Assembly: GCA_023381645.1 (NCBI GenBank)
Contig: JAMCRJ010000053.1
Coordinates: forward strand, 1 to 64,000
DNA: 64,000 bases
Direction of reading: 5' to 3'
Source of the DNA: Gammaproteobacteria bacterium
GTDB taxonomy: Bacteria > Pseudomonadota > Gammaproteobacteria > Acidithiobacillales > Acidithiobacillaceae
Position 1 is the first letter of the stretch. Each line of letters begins with the position of its first letter. Made by a program: the position numbers and the translations under genes. Below the pieces are notes generated by a model. That model saw only the letters and a program-made list of their open reading frames with translations, had not been told where the DNA came from and ran no database searches. This document shows, in pieces, positions 44,447 through 52,831 of the stretch.

Positions 44447-45789
44447 CTGTCACTATCCTTTTCACGAATGCGCTCTACCCAGCCCCGGCCGCGTGCGAAC
44501 AGTTCCTGCGTGTCCCAATCCACGGCTCGCCCTTCGACAATACGCGGATTACCGTTTACCCAGACATGGCTGACCTGATCGCGGCCGGCACAATACACCA
44601 CCTGCGAGACCGGATCATAGACCGGGAAAGTGGCCGGATGATCCAGGTCAATGGCGATGCAGTCGGCGGCCTTGCCGGGTTCCAGGCTGCCCGTTTCCGC
44701 GCCCCAGCCGATGGCTTCGGCGCCTCCCAGGGTTGCAGCCTCCAAGGCCTCCCAGGCGGGGAAAGCGGTGGGGTCCCCACTCACGCCTTTCGCCAGCAAG
44801 GCTGCGGTGCGCAATTCACCCAGCATGTCGAGGTCGTTGTTGCTGGCCGCGCCATCGGTACCAATCGCCAGGGGGGTGCCCTGTTTGCGCAGGGTAGCCA
44901 CCGGTGCCATTCCCGAGGCCAGCTTCAGATTGGATTCGGGGCAGTGGGCTACCTGCAGGCCGCTATTCCGGCAGATAGCCAGGTCCTCTTCATTCAACCG
45001 GGTCATGTGGACGGCAAGAAAGTGCTGATTCAATAGCCCCAGCCGGGCCAGCCGCGCCAGCGGTCGCATGCCGTCTTGGGCGATGGCCTCATCGATTTCA
45101 TACGCTGTCTCGTGGACGTGCATATGCAGGGGCAGTTTTTCGCTGGCGGCCAGATCGCGCGCGCCGCAGAGCCCCGCGTCGCCCACCGTGTACGGCGCGT
45201 GGGGCGCGATGCTCTGGTGGATAAGTGGCATCCGGCGCAGGCGCGGCAACCAGTCTGCAGCCAATTGCAGACAGACGTCGGCGTTCGCCGCGTAAGCCGT
45301 GGGGAGGTCGATGACGACATGTCCGATGGTAGCCCGCATGCCCATGCGCTGGGCAACCTCCGCTGCGGCTTCCGGGAAGAAATACATGTCATTGAAGGTG
45401 GTGGTACCGCCGCGCAGCATCTCTGCAACAGCCAGTTCGGTACCCATGGCCACAAATCCGGGGCTGACAAAACGACCTTCCACAGGCCAGATATGTGCGT
45501 TCAGCCACGTCATCAGCGGAAGGTCATCCGCGAGTCCGCGCATCAGGGTCATGGCCGCATGGGTATGGGCATTAACCAGTCCGGGCATCAGGACATGTTG
45601 GTCGAGGTGGACCATGCTGGCCGCCATGTAGCGCGTGAGTATTTCTGCGGCGGGACCGATGGCAACGATACGCCCATCCCGTACCGCCAGCGCGTGATCG
45701 TGGAGCACGATGCGCGGGCGAACCGGCACTACCCAACGCGCGCGAATGACCTGATCAACCGACTGCAATCCCGATTTCTCCAAACCCAC
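44443..45789 (-). CDS. mtaD: TRZ/ATZ-family amidohydrolase (MTA/SAH deaminase-like)
   Basis: A 448-residue metal-dependent deaminase. Metal ligands include NAHTHAAMTLMRG (HxH), HMHVHETAYE and IGTDGAASNNDLDM. The family deaminates S-adenosylhomocysteine or methylthioadenosine, which suits the next gene, the SAM-dependent ubiG. Start choice is uncertain: GTG 45789 has AGGGG upstream and is used here; ATG 45825 and TTG 45768 are alternatives. Confidence 0.83.
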   Translation of the reverse strand: MGLEKSGLQSVDQVIRARWVVPVRPRIVLHDHALAVRDGRIVAIGPAAEILTRYMAASMVHLDQHVLMPGLVNAHTHAAMTLMRGLADDLPLMTWLNAHIWPVEGRFVSPGFVAMGTELAVAEMLRGGTTTFNDMYFFPEAAAEVAQRMGMRATIGHVVIDLPTAYAANADVCLQLAADWLPRLRRMPLIHQSIAPHAPYTVGDAGLCGARDLAASEKLPLHMHVHETAYEIDEAIAQDGMRPLARLARLGLLNQHFLAVHMTRLNEEDLAICRNSGLQVAHCPESNLKLASGMAPVATLRKQGTPLAIGTDGAASNNDLDMLGELRTAALLAKGVSGDPTAFPAWEALEAATLGGAEAIGWGAETGSLEPGKAADCIAIDLDHPATFPVYDPVSQVVYCAGRDQVSHVWVNGNPRIVEGRAVDWDTQELFARGRGWVERIREKDSDR

Positions 45790-45848
45790 ACCGGACCCCT
45801 GCCTTCTGGAAACGGAAGGCATCATATTAGCACAGGGGTGGCTCCGGA

Positions 45849-47018
45849 TCAGCCGTTGATAATCCGTCTGATCGCCTCGGCATAGGCCCATACGGTTGCC
45901 GAGTAATAGGTATTCGGGTTGTAGCCCATGATGGCGTAGAAATTCGGGTAGGCGATGAACAGGGTCGGGCCGTGCTCTGTCTGCAGACGCAGCAGGCCTA
46001 CGGGCGTGGATCCCGGAAGTCCTGAAGGCGCCTCCGGACGGATGCCGGCGGCGCGTAGTTGCGCGAGCGGGTGCTTGCCTTGCAGGAATGGCGCTACGTT
46101 CGTCCTCCGATTGCCGGAGACTCGGCTCAGCACCGGCTGTCCCGGCCGCCAGCCGTGGCCACGGAAGAAGTTGGCGGTAGAAGCGAGGACGTCGGCAGGT
46201 GAGTGCCACAGGTTGGGCATCGGCCCGCCGGGTGGATCATTCCATGTGACCCCATAGCGCAGGTAACTGCTGGCGAGAAACTGGGACATGCCCATGGCAC
46301 CCGCCTGTGAACCCTGGAGTGTCCCCGGAGGGACGCCCAACCGCTGCGCGAGCTTCAGGGTTTCCGCGGTTTGATGCAGAAAAAACCGGCGCCGCCCCGG
46401 TAATGCCAATGCCAGGCTCAAATTGCTGTTGAGCACGGAAAAATTGCCCAGAAAAGTCCCGAAACCGGTTTCGATATTCAGGATACCCATCAGGATCGGT
46501 CCGGGAACCCCGTATTTTTGACTGACGGCTTGCAGTAACGCGGCGTGATCGCGCCAGAACTGTACACCACGGTCCAGGCGGTTTCGCTGCAAAAAACGAT
46601 CCCGATAACGCCACCATGGAGAGGGTGTCGCGGGAGCGACGGAAGGGGGTGGGGGCGTCATCATTTCCACTGCGCGGGCATTGAAACGGGCGTTTTGCAG
46701 GGCAGGAATCACATAGCCGGCGGGCAGGCCATCCCGCACCTGCAGGTGGCAGGCGATTTCCTGCAGGCGTTGCTGATATCGGAGCGGGAAATGCTGGAAT
46801 GCCACATTACTGACACAGGTACTGCCGGCCTTCGGGGTGAGCGCGGCGCTGGGTTGCTCGGGCACGGGTGCCGCAGACAGCGGCAGCGGGGTTGGTGCTG
46901 TGACCACTGGCTGCACCGGCGGATTCACCGTGCCGACATTGGTCGCACAGGCCGATGAGGCTGCGGCTATGCAGGCCGCCAGTATCGTCTTCGGAAGTAA
47001 GGCCCATTTTTTACGCAT
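45849..47018 (-). CDS. mltB: Lytic murein transglycosylase (MltB-type) lipoprotein
   Basis: A 389-residue outer-membrane lipoprotein that cleaves peptidoglycan glycan strands. The signal and lipobox end at Cys24 (SSAC), with a Pro/Ala-rich linker to about residue 65. The catalytic Glu183 lies in LNIETGFGTF, followed by AGAMGMSQFLASSY. A small glucan-binding-like end follows (IAYPNFYAIMGYN). The ATG at 47018 is preferred over 47072 because the lipoprotein signal starts there. Confidence 0.88.
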   Translation of the reverse strand: MRKKWALLPKTILAACIAAASSACATNVGTVNPPVQPVVTAPTPLPLSAAPVPEQPSAALTPKAGSTCVSNVAFQHFPLRYQQRLQEIACHLQVRDGLPAGYVIPALQNARFNARAVEMMTPPPPSVAPATPSPWWRYRDRFLQRNRLDRGVQFWRDHAALLQAVSQKYGVPGPILMGILNIETGFGTFLGNFSVLNSNLSLALALPGRRRFFLHQTAETLKLAQRLGVPPGTLQGSQAGAMGMSQFLASSYLRYGVTWNDPPGGPMPNLWHSPADVLASTANFFRGHGWRPGQPVLSRVSGNRRTNVAPFLQGKHPLAQLRAAGIRPEAPSGLPGSTPVGLLRLQTEHGPTLFIAYPNFYAIMGYNPNTYYSATVWAYAEAIRRIING

Positions 47019-47068
47019 GACATTTTCACCCACGAAGATTCCGGAAATATTCGATTGAAATGGCCGGG

Positions 47069-47635
47069 TCAAGGGGCCCGCATCGCCAACAGTTCAGGGG
47101 GCATGGGACGCCGCACACCATCCAGACGCTCCGCCCAGTAAGGAATTCGCAAGCTTTGTACCGCCACACCCTGACGGGGGTTCAGAGCGCTGACGAACTG
47201 ATTGCCGCCGATATAGATGCCGACATGGGAGAAGGGCTGACCCATGGTGTTGAAAAATACCAGATCACCAGGACGAATGCGCCTGGGGTTTACCGAAGGC
47301 AGGGCGGCCGCCTGGGCAAAAGAGGTTCGGGGAATGTTTACGCCGGCGCGGCGCAACACATACTGAATGAATCCGCTGCAATCGAATCCCGTCCGAGGGT
47401 TATCTCCACCCCATTGATAAGGCTTGCCAATCTCTGCGATCGTATGCACGAGCACGGCATCGAGTACGGTGGTTTCCGCGCGATTGTCGTAAGCGGATGA
47501 TGCGTTATTGGAAGAATGGTCTGCTGGCGGCGGCGTCATGGTGGCACAGCCGCTGAGGGCCATGGTCAGCAACAGCAGAAGTCCGCCCCCACGCTTCACT
47601 GAACCCACAGGTGACATAACGCGTTGCTTTCGCAT
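47069..47635 (-). CDS. NlpC/P60-family peptidoglycan endopeptidase lipoprotein
   Basis: A 188-residue lipoprotein with lipobox LSGC (Cys30) and a C-terminal cysteine peptidase domain. The catalytic Cys86 is in FDCSGFIQYVL and His137 in FSHVGIYIG. At the usual third polar position after the His (the FIHA segment of homologues) this protein has FVSA, so the third residue may differ. The ATG at 47635 follows GGAAGAGGACG. It lies 50 bases upstream of mltB on the same strand; both trim peptidoglycan. Confidence 0.87.
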   Translation of the reverse strand: MRKQRVMSPVGSVKRGGGLLLLLTMALSGCATMTPPPADHSSNNASSAYDNRAETTVLDAVLVHTIAEIGKPYQWGGDNPRTGFDCSGFIQYVLRRAGVNIPRTSFAQAAALPSVNPRRIRPGDLVFFNTMGQPFSHVGIYIGGNQFVSALNPRQGVAVQSLRIPYWAERLDGVRRPMPPELLAMRAP

Positions 47636-47788
47636 CGTCCTCTTCCCCCTTCTTTTCTCTATGAAAAGTAGATAGCCCAAATGTGACAGTTTGGCAAGGG
47701 GAAGTTCTGGCCGTTTGCTGAAGTACAGTTCCGGTTCTGCAGCAGTTCTTGACGCACGTTGCACAGAAGGCTAGGATACGCGCACTTT

Positions 47789-47864
47789 TCCCCGGTAGCT
47801 CAGTCGGTAGAGCGGGTGACTGTTAATCACTAGGTCGGCAGTTCGAGCCTGTCCCGGGGAGCCA
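47789..47864 (+). tRNA. tRNA-Asn (GTT)
   Basis: A 76-nt cloverleaf with acceptor TCCCCGG (47789-47795) pairing with CCGGGGA (47854-47860), anticodon GTT at 47822-47824, TTCGAGCC in the T arm and encoded CCA at 47862-47864. Its 3' half from 47818 belongs to the 66-bp repeat found again at 56973-57038, so the integrated element restores the tRNA. Confidence 0.95.
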
Positions 47865-47883
47865 AAAGAATCAGGCACTTAGC
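47818..47883 (+). repeat. Left attachment repeat (attL) in tRNA-Asn
   Basis: These 66 bases, from the anticodon stem of tRNA-Asn to the first arm of its terminator, recur without mismatch at 56973-57038. A tRNA 3' end repeated about 9.2 kb away, with an integrase next to the far copy, is the standard mark of site-specific integration. Confidence 0.92.
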
Positions 47884-47910
47884 GCAACTTGCTAGGTGTC
47901 TTCATTTTTT
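47873..47910 (+). terminator. Terminator of tRNA-Asn, element-borne half
   Basis: AGGCACTTAGC at 47873-47883 pairs along 11 positions, with two G-U pairs, with GCTAGGTGTCT at 47891-47901. TTTTTT follows at 47905-47910. The first arm lies in the attachment repeat and the second in the element, so integration rebuilds a working terminator. Confidence 0.75.
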
Positions 47911-48019
47911 CCATCCAACCTATATCCAACCTCAGAAGGGAAAACGGGTTAGCCGGGCCTATTCCGCCCAGCCGCGATCCGGTCGTCACGGTGACAGGTG
48001 AATGGGGTCATGGGTGCAT

Positions 48020-48072
48020 CATTCATGGGGTTAAAAGTGCCAAGCATGGCAAGACGGCCATTCATGGGGTTA
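48020..48072. repeat. Two 14-bp direct repeats near attL
   Basis: CATTCATGGGGTTA occurs at 48020-48033 and 48059-48072, a period of 39 bases, about 140-190 bases inside the left end. Arm-type integrase or excisionase sites are often repeated in this position; no function is shown. Confidence 0.45.
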
Positions 48073-48095
48073 CGTTTCGATTTCAGCGGGAGGCC

Positions 48096-48536
48096 CTAGC
48101 GTGAAGCCTTTCGCGGGTTCCGCGCGGCCAGATACCTTGTAACAGCAAAAGAGATAAAGGCGGCGATTGAAAAGCCTAAACCTATGACCGCCCCGGCTTC
48201 CCTTGTTGTGCCTGTAGTCAGAGACGCCAAGAGAATCCCGACAACTCCAATTGCCAGAAGGAAGTACGATAGCATGCGCCGCATGGATGGGAATGCGATA
48301 AAGTCTATCAAAAACCCTATAGGGCCAAGAAAGCACAAAAGAAGCCAAGCGAAAAAAAACGTAAGACAGCCGTTTGCCGCAATCACAACTTCGCCAGTGG
48401 CTACCTGGACGGCTGCCTGAGCTTTTTTTATCTCAGCATTGGGTCCCTGAGCATTGAGATTTGGTTTGCCGCAGTGCGGGCAGGCGGGCGCCTCGGTGGA
48501 TACGGATTGTCCGCAATCCGGGCATTGGGTAAGCAT
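48096..48536 (-). CDS. Zinc-ribbon membrane protein
   Basis: A 146-residue protein with an N-terminal zinc ribbon (CPDCG at 5-9 and CPHCG about 14 residues later), a short polar linker, and three or four hydrophobic helices in the C-terminal half. Such proteins sense or tether, but no specific family was recognised. The ATG at 48536 follows GGAGGGAAAC; the longer frame lacks a site. It is the leftmost gene of the element and is divergent from the TolA/TonB-C-like gene. Confidence 0.72.
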   Translation of the reverse strand: MLTQCPDCGQSVSTEAPACPHCGKPNLNAQGPNAEIKKAQAAVQVATGEVVIAANGCLTFFFAWLLLCFLGPIGFLIDFIAFPSMRRMLSYFLLAIGVVGILLASLTTGTTREAGAVIGLGFSIAAFISFAVTRYLAARNPRKASR

Positions 48537-48893
48537 TTGTTTCCCTCCATTGGTGGGCGGACGGGACGGGGGAACGAACAAGATGTTACACCATGCGCTG
48601 CTTCCCGTCATTGCCTGATATTGCCCCTTTTTTACGGCCAATCCCCCGGCCAGTCCCCCATGGGGGAGTTAGTCAGTGGGTCCGTATATCGTCCCGGTGA
48701 CAGGTGTTGTGACACCCACATAATGCGGGGGATGGGGGCCGGGGCCAGCAATCCCGTTTTGCGGTATCGGGTGGGTAGACCCACTCGCGGAAATTTGCGA
48801 TTTAAGAAAAACGGCCAGTTCCTTATCCCGCATTGCCAGATTGCCGCCCATCCCGCTATAGTCCAAGGAAAGCATGATAAAGGATGGTGAAGC
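48537..48893. other. Divergent control region with palindromes
   Basis: No gene is seen in these 357 bases between two divergent element genes. TCCCCCATGGGGGA at 48654-48667 is a perfect 14-bp palindrome. GTGGGTAGACCCAC at 48771-48784 is an inverted repeat with a 2-base centre. Both could be operators. Confidence 0.45.
48833..48862 (+). promoter_or_regulatory. Candidate promoter of the TolA/TonB-C-like gene
   Basis: TTGCCA at 48833-48838 and TATAGT at 48857-48862 with an 18-base spacer. Each box deviates from consensus by one or two bases. The gene starts 31 bases further on, at 48894. Confidence 0.4.
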
Positions 48894-49685
48894 ATGGGGC
48901 ATATAACACGCTGGGCAGGATGGTCAGCAGCGGGGGTTGCGGCGCTGCTTTTTGTTCCGATAGTGAGCGTAGCATCGGACGCTTATATTCGGTACGAAGC
49001 GAAGGTCAACCAGGTGTGTGGTGGTAAGATTTTTCCGACGTACCAGTTATTTTCCACGTCTCCGTATAATGTGAAGGGAAAGTGTTACGCGCTGTATCCC
49101 ACCAGAGTATCCCAGCTTGTTAGCAGACATGCGGAGATGGTGCAGGGGAATGCGCTTATGCTGATATTTAATAGGCAAGAGAAGTATCCTAATATTCCGT
49201 ATAGTGTGGTGGTTGGAGTCGGAGCGTTTCGGTACACGGATGCTGGCGGAGCGATTAGAGTTATACCGGAAGTAGGTTATTTATCTGCATATGTAGAGAA
49301 TCCAGCCATTATTAAGCTACAGGCCGAGGCCAATGCAGAGGAGCAAGCCAAGCAAGCAAAGGAGCAAGCCAAGCAAGCCAAGCAAGCAGCAGAAGCTGCT
49401 CAATTACGTATTTACGACCACTCAATTAGGCACAGTGTCAGGCACTATATTCAGTATGGCCTCGGCCTTGTCGGTTTTGGGCAAAGCCTTTATTGTCAGG
49501 TAAGCATCGAACTCTCACCGCAAGGTCAGCTAGAAGGTGAACCTGCGATCATCCAGTCCAGTGGAAGTGCACAATTTGATTCAGCAATAATTGCTTCGAT
49601 TGAAGAGTCAGCACCGTTCCCACCGCCCACTGGATTGTCTTACTCGGAATTTAAAAAACAAGTGTTAGAGTTCAGTCCATATTGA
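48894..49685 (+). CDS. Envelope protein with TolA/TonB C-terminal-like domain
   Basis: A 263-residue protein with an N-terminal signal or anchor helix (WSAAGVAALLFVPIVSVA, about 9-26). An extracytoplasmic domain with two cysteines follows (QVCGG and KGKCYAL), then a short Glu/Lys/Ala coiled-coil-like repeat (EQAKQAKEQAKQAKQAAE). The C-terminal domain resembles TolA/TonB-C (YCQVSIELSPQGQL, SGSAQFDSAIIASIE). TolA-like domains contact envelope proteins and are entry points for some phages. It is the only plus-strand gene of the element and looks like cargo. Function unknown. Confidence 0.7.
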   Translation: MGHITRWAGWSAAGVAALLFVPIVSVASDAYIRYEAKVNQVCGGKIFPTYQLFSTSPYNVKGKCYALYPTRVSQLVSRHAEMVQGNALMLIFNRQEKYPNIPYSVVVGVGAFRYTDAGGAIRVIPEVGYLSAYVENPAIIKLQAEANAEEQAKQAKEQAKQAKQAAEAAQLRIYDHSIRHSVRHYIQYGLGLVGFGQSLYCQVSIELSPQGQLEGEPAIIQSSGSAQFDSAIIASIEESAPFPPPTGLSYSEFKKQVLEFSPY

Positions 49686-50065
49686 GGCTTGCGGGTGACA
49701 TGGGCCGAACTAAAGCGAAAGATAGACCGGGTGTGGGAAAGAGCGATTCTAATGCCGGGCTTAGTACAGAGCTGGACCGGGAGGGGGTTTCGTTGTTAGG
49801 GCACTGTATAACGTGATGTCTGAACCCCTCACGAACTAAACCCAAAACCCGGTTTTCCAACATGGCGCTGTAATGTGGTATTTATATGCAAATACTTGCG
49901 TAACTAATTGAATAATGAATAGGTTATAAATACAGACTCGTTTTAGAAAATACGGATTCATGCCATCCCAGCATGGTGGATTCACGCCACCCCCGTAGAA
50001 CGCTCAGGAAGGCCCCAAGAATGCCCTGTGCTGCATCGTAGGGGGCGGGGTGGTTAAATAAAGGG
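49686..50065. other. Gene-free region inside the element
   Basis: I see no supported gene in these 380 bases. The part around 49860-49960 is AT-rich, unlike its surroundings. It separates the plus-strand TolA/TonB-C-like gene from the end of the minus-strand replication block. Confidence 0.5.
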
Positions 50066-50338
50066 TCACTTCGGGTGTCGGGACCGTAGAAACGCAATGC
50101 GTGCTGCGCGCCTGGTGGCGGCTTCGCGGTGCAGGTTGGCTTTCCATTCGGCTTTTTCGTCTGGAAGTGGAAGCAGACACCACAGAATGCCTTCAGCGGA
50201 TTCCAGCGCAAGCCGGATAGACTCGGCATCGCCCACCTGTAGCCATTCTTGTGCTTCCTGTACGCGAGCATAGGCCCATTCCAGCAGTTCTGGATTTTGT
50301 AACAGTGCGTCCAGTGCCGCAACAACGTTTTGATTCAT
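50066..50338 (-). CDS. Small hypothetical protein, element
   Basis: A 90-residue soluble, mostly helical protein (ALDALLQNPELLEWAYARVQEA) with a basic C-terminus (RRAARIAFLRSRHPK). I recognise no family. The ATG at 50338 follows GGGGGAGCG and overlaps the stop of the next upstream gene by 4 bases (ATGA), so it is translated with the DUF3987-like operon. Confidence 0.6.
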   Translation of the reverse strand: MNQNVVAALDALLQNPELLEWAYARVQEAQEWLQVGDAESIRLALESAEGILWCLLPLPDEKAEWKANLHREAATRRAARIAFLRSRHPK

Positions 50339-50736
50339 GTCTCGCTCCCCCTGTAATCGGGACAGCTTCGCGGTGCTGTGGGGTAGCACGCCCGATAGTC
50401 TCCATGGCCACCGGCTGGTGGCTGACCTGTCACCGAGGCAGTACACGCGCCTACCGACAACCTCTGGATGCCCGGACGGAACTTTGCGCAATCCCGACAA
50501 TAGACATGCGCTGGCGCTGATTGCGGGGCCATAGCTGGCTCAGGGGCGACGCTGGCAGACGGTGTGCTACGTTGATCCGTCTGTGCGTCCTTCAGCAGCG
50601 CCAGCAGCGCGGCTTTGTGGTCACGGATGGCGGGGACCAGACGGGCGGGCACGTCCCGGAACTTGAGGCGGTCGCCATCGGGCCAGATTTTGCCACCGAG
50701 GTGCACGATCTCGGTGATGACCTCGGCGGGGGTCAT
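50335..50736 (-). CDS. Hypothetical protein with a TubC-docking-like N-terminus
   Basis: A 133-residue protein. The first 50 residues (EVITEIVHLGGKIWPDGDRL to HKAALLALL) resemble the small TubC-type helical domain found in many phage and plasmid proteins. A Ser/Pro/Ala linker follows, then a cysteine-rich tail with CRDCAKFRPG and two further cysteines, possibly a zinc finger. It starts 3 bases after the DUF3987-like stop and overlaps the next gene. Confidence 0.6.
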   Translation of the reverse strand: MTPAEVITEIVHLGGKIWPDGDRLKFRDVPARLVPAIRDHKAALLALLKDAQTDQRSTPSASVAPEPAMAPQSAPAHVYCRDCAKFRPGIQRLSVGACTASVTGQPPAGGHGDYRACYPTAPRSCPDYRGSET

Positions 50737-50739
50737 CCC

Positions 50740-52332
50740 TCACCCCCCAATAAGGGTGTCGTCGTCGGTACAGCAGAGTGGACACCCTGCCCCATCGCAT
50801 TGGGGGCAATTTTCTATTGACGTGTGCGGACTTTGCGGACTTTGCGGACAATGAGCATTTACAAGCCTTTCAGCGTTGCGGACATCGTGCGGACTTTGCG
50901 GACTTTGAACCGGTGGAATTTCATTGTCCGCATTGTCCGCGTCGATGTCCGCATGGCAAAAGCCCCGCCGTTGTTGATTGTCCGCATTGTCCGCATTGTC
51001 CGCGCGCTGCAATGAGTAAATGACGCGCTTTCGGCCTCCCGCTTTTGGGTCTACTTCGCGGCGGTGCAGTGCCCCATCTTCCACAAGCGGGCTCAGCACT
51101 CGATCAAGGTCTTTCGCGTCGATATGCTTCTTGAAACAAGTGTTGATTAGGGTCCGGCGATCCGCCTCTTGACCCGGCTGCTTGTCCAGAAACGCCAGCA
51201 CCTTGTGTTCGCGGTCGGTGTCTCTGGCCTGCCCACTCATGCCCGCCAGCACGTAGGCAGCGGTGGCAGCGCCGTATTGCGCCCAGGCGTAGCCGACGCG
51301 GATATGATCCGGGGTAATCATCAGGGACTTTTCCAGGATGGCATGTATCAGCGCGATGCGTAGGCAGATTGGTGCTCTACGCTCCGTAGCTGCGGCCACC
51401 AAATCGCCAGCGGGGTGCGGGCGTTTCAAATCCGAGTAGAGCGACAGCCATAACTGTGCGGCCGCGGGGGTCATGGAGGCCTTGCGGCTGTCTCTGGTCG
51501 TGGGATAACCGCCCTTCGCCCACCTGATAGCATCCTCGATGCGCCGGGCAAAACCGGCCACAACACTGGTGTCTGTAGGCTCCGGCAAGGCCACCATACA
51601 AGTGCGTTCCGCCCATACCATCAGGATGCGATTGAACGTCCCGCCGTTGATCTCTCTGGCCTCAATGCGGGCCTGTAGTTCGCCGGGGGTGATGTTGCCG
51701 TGCAGCGCAATGTGCGGATGCGTTGACCACATGCCCCTACCCTTGGTCAGTGGTTGGATATTTCCGCCGTCCCACACGTCCCGCAATGCGGGCAGCAGGG
51801 TGTTGCCTTCGCGCTTGCCCTGCGCCAGCACGTTGCTGAACTCAGCCTCCACGATCCAGAGCCGTTTATCATCCACGGCAGGCACTTCCTCTTTACCCTG
51901 TCTGTAACCATCGTGAACCGATCCGGCCAGCCCCTCACGGCTCGATAAGCCACCGTTGTGCATCTGCCCACAAGGGTGGTCTTCACGGTCGCCGGTGATG
52001 GCATGACGGATGCGTCTGACCAATCCCAGCGACTCGCCCTTGCCACCTCGGGCAGAGCGGCCTATGTGGAGCGTGAACAGGTTGACGTGGTGCCTGGTGT
52101 CGCCAATCGGCAGATAGATGTCCGGGCCAATCTCTGCAGACAGCCAGGACAGACAGGCGGCGGCGACGGCGACGGGGTGGACCTCTTTGCCGTCCGATCC
52201 AGCGCGGGCGATCTCGCCAATAATGCCGCACAGCATGGCGTCGGTATCAGGAACCGGGGGCGGGGTAATCTGGTCCGTTGCGTCTTCGGCCTGGTAGATT
52301 TCTGCGGCAGCCTCATCCCATAGCGTACTCAT
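50740..52332 (-). CDS. DUF3987-like replication protein with repeat-encoded tail
   Basis: A 530-residue protein. The core has a degenerate P-loop (HIGRSARGGKGESLGLVRR, about 90-108) and the segments LWIVEAEFSNVLAQG and NGGTFNRILMVWAER, typical of DUF3987/YfjI-like proteins that replace helicase or primase parts in phages and plasmids. The C-terminal 100 residues contain NADNADN and SPQSPH repeats encoded by the hexamer array at 50826-51003, and end in a cysteine-rich CPQCDGAGCPLCC motif. The ATG overlaps the primase-domain stop by 4 bases. Probable role: element replication. Confidence 0.75.
   Translation of the reverse strand: MSTLWDEAAAEIYQAEDATDQITPPPVPDTDAMLCGIIGEIARAGSDGKEVHPVAVAAACLSWLSAEIGPDIYLPIGDTRHHVNLFTLHIGRSARGGKGESLGLVRRIRHAITGDREDHPCGQMHNGGLSSREGLAGSVHDGYRQGKEEVPAVDDKRLWIVEAEFSNVLAQGKREGNTLLPALRDVWDGGNIQPLTKGRGMWSTHPHIALHGNITPGELQARIEAREINGGTFNRILMVWAERTCMVALPEPTDTSVVAGFARRIEDAIRWAKGGYPTTRDSRKASMTPAAAQLWLSLYSDLKRPHPAGDLVAAATERRAPICLRIALIHAILEKSLMITPDHIRVGYAWAQYGAATAAYVLAGMSGQARDTDREHKVLAFLDKQPGQEADRRTLINTCFKKHIDAKDLDRVLSPLVEDGALHRREVDPKAGGRKRVIYSLQRADNADNADNQQRRGFCHADIDADNADNEIPPVQSPQSPHDVRNAERLVNAHCPQSPQSPHTSIENCPQCDGAGCPLCCTDDDTLIGG
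50826..51003. repeat. Symmetric GCGGAC/GTCCGC array (6 + 6 copies)
   Basis: GCGGAC starts at 50826, 50835, 50844, 50878, 50889 and 50898. Its complement GTCCGC starts at 50926, 50935, 50947, 50980, 50989 and 50998. Neighbouring copies are often 9 bases apart, within TGCGGACTT or TGTCCGCAT. All twelve lie in 178 bases, six in each orientation, facing each other. They are inside the 3' end of the DUF3987-like gene. Iteron origin or expanded coding repeat are the main options. Confidence 0.85.
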
Positions 52333-52829
52333 GGAACACCACCAGCAGCGCGTAGGGCGTCGTCGATTCGCTCCTCGGCCAGCGCCAGACGGTCCAGGGA
52401 TCCCGCGTCCATCGCCTCACCACGATTGACGGCCTCGACGATCAACCGGGCGACGGTGGCTTCATGCGCGATGCCGGTCAAGGCGTCCCGATAATCAAAT
52501 GGACGCCGCATGGGGCTGGTGCCGTGGTCGACAAGGCTGCGCCGGTCGCCGGGGAATAAATCAGCCATATCCAGATTTAGAGCGCCTGTGATCTCAGCGG
52601 CTCCGCACCCGCTCCAGCACTTGAGAAGTACTCGGCCATCATCGGCCTCCCTGATGGAAAGCGATGGCCTGCGGTCGTCATGGGCAGGACAGAGGGCAAC
52701 CCACTTGTCTGGCGCTGTGCGCTTTACCTTCTCCAGGCGGTGCAGGACTCGATCAACCGGGCTATCATTGGATTGTGATGTTGTTGCGTATGCCGTCCCT
52801 GCTCCGGGGCGGCTTTTTTGTGGCTGCAT
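52329..52829 (-). CDS. CHC2 zinc-finger primase-domain protein
   Basis: A 166-residue protein with the CHC2 zinc finger of DnaG-type primases: CPAHDDRRPSLSI near residues 47-59, then LKCWSGCGA. No Toprim domain follows, so this is a split or reduced primase acting with the DUF3987-like gene downstream, whose ATG overlaps its stop. The ATG at 52829 is 3 bases after the AlpA-like stop. This pair is common in phage satellites and integrative elements. Confidence 0.82.
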   Translation of the reverse strand: MQPQKSRPGAGTAYATTSQSNDSPVDRVLHRLEKVKRTAPDKWVALCPAHDDRRPSLSIREADDGRVLLKCWSGCGAAEITGALNLDMADLFPGDRRSLVDHGTSPMRRPFDYRDALTGIAHEATVARLIVEAVNRGEAMDAGSLDRLALAEERIDDALRAAGGVP

Positions 52830-52831
52830 GG

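Noticed and set aside
50826..51003. The hexamer array as a CRISPR
   Set aside because: Repeats are 6-9 bases and partly contiguous, with no spacers of constant length and no cas genes.
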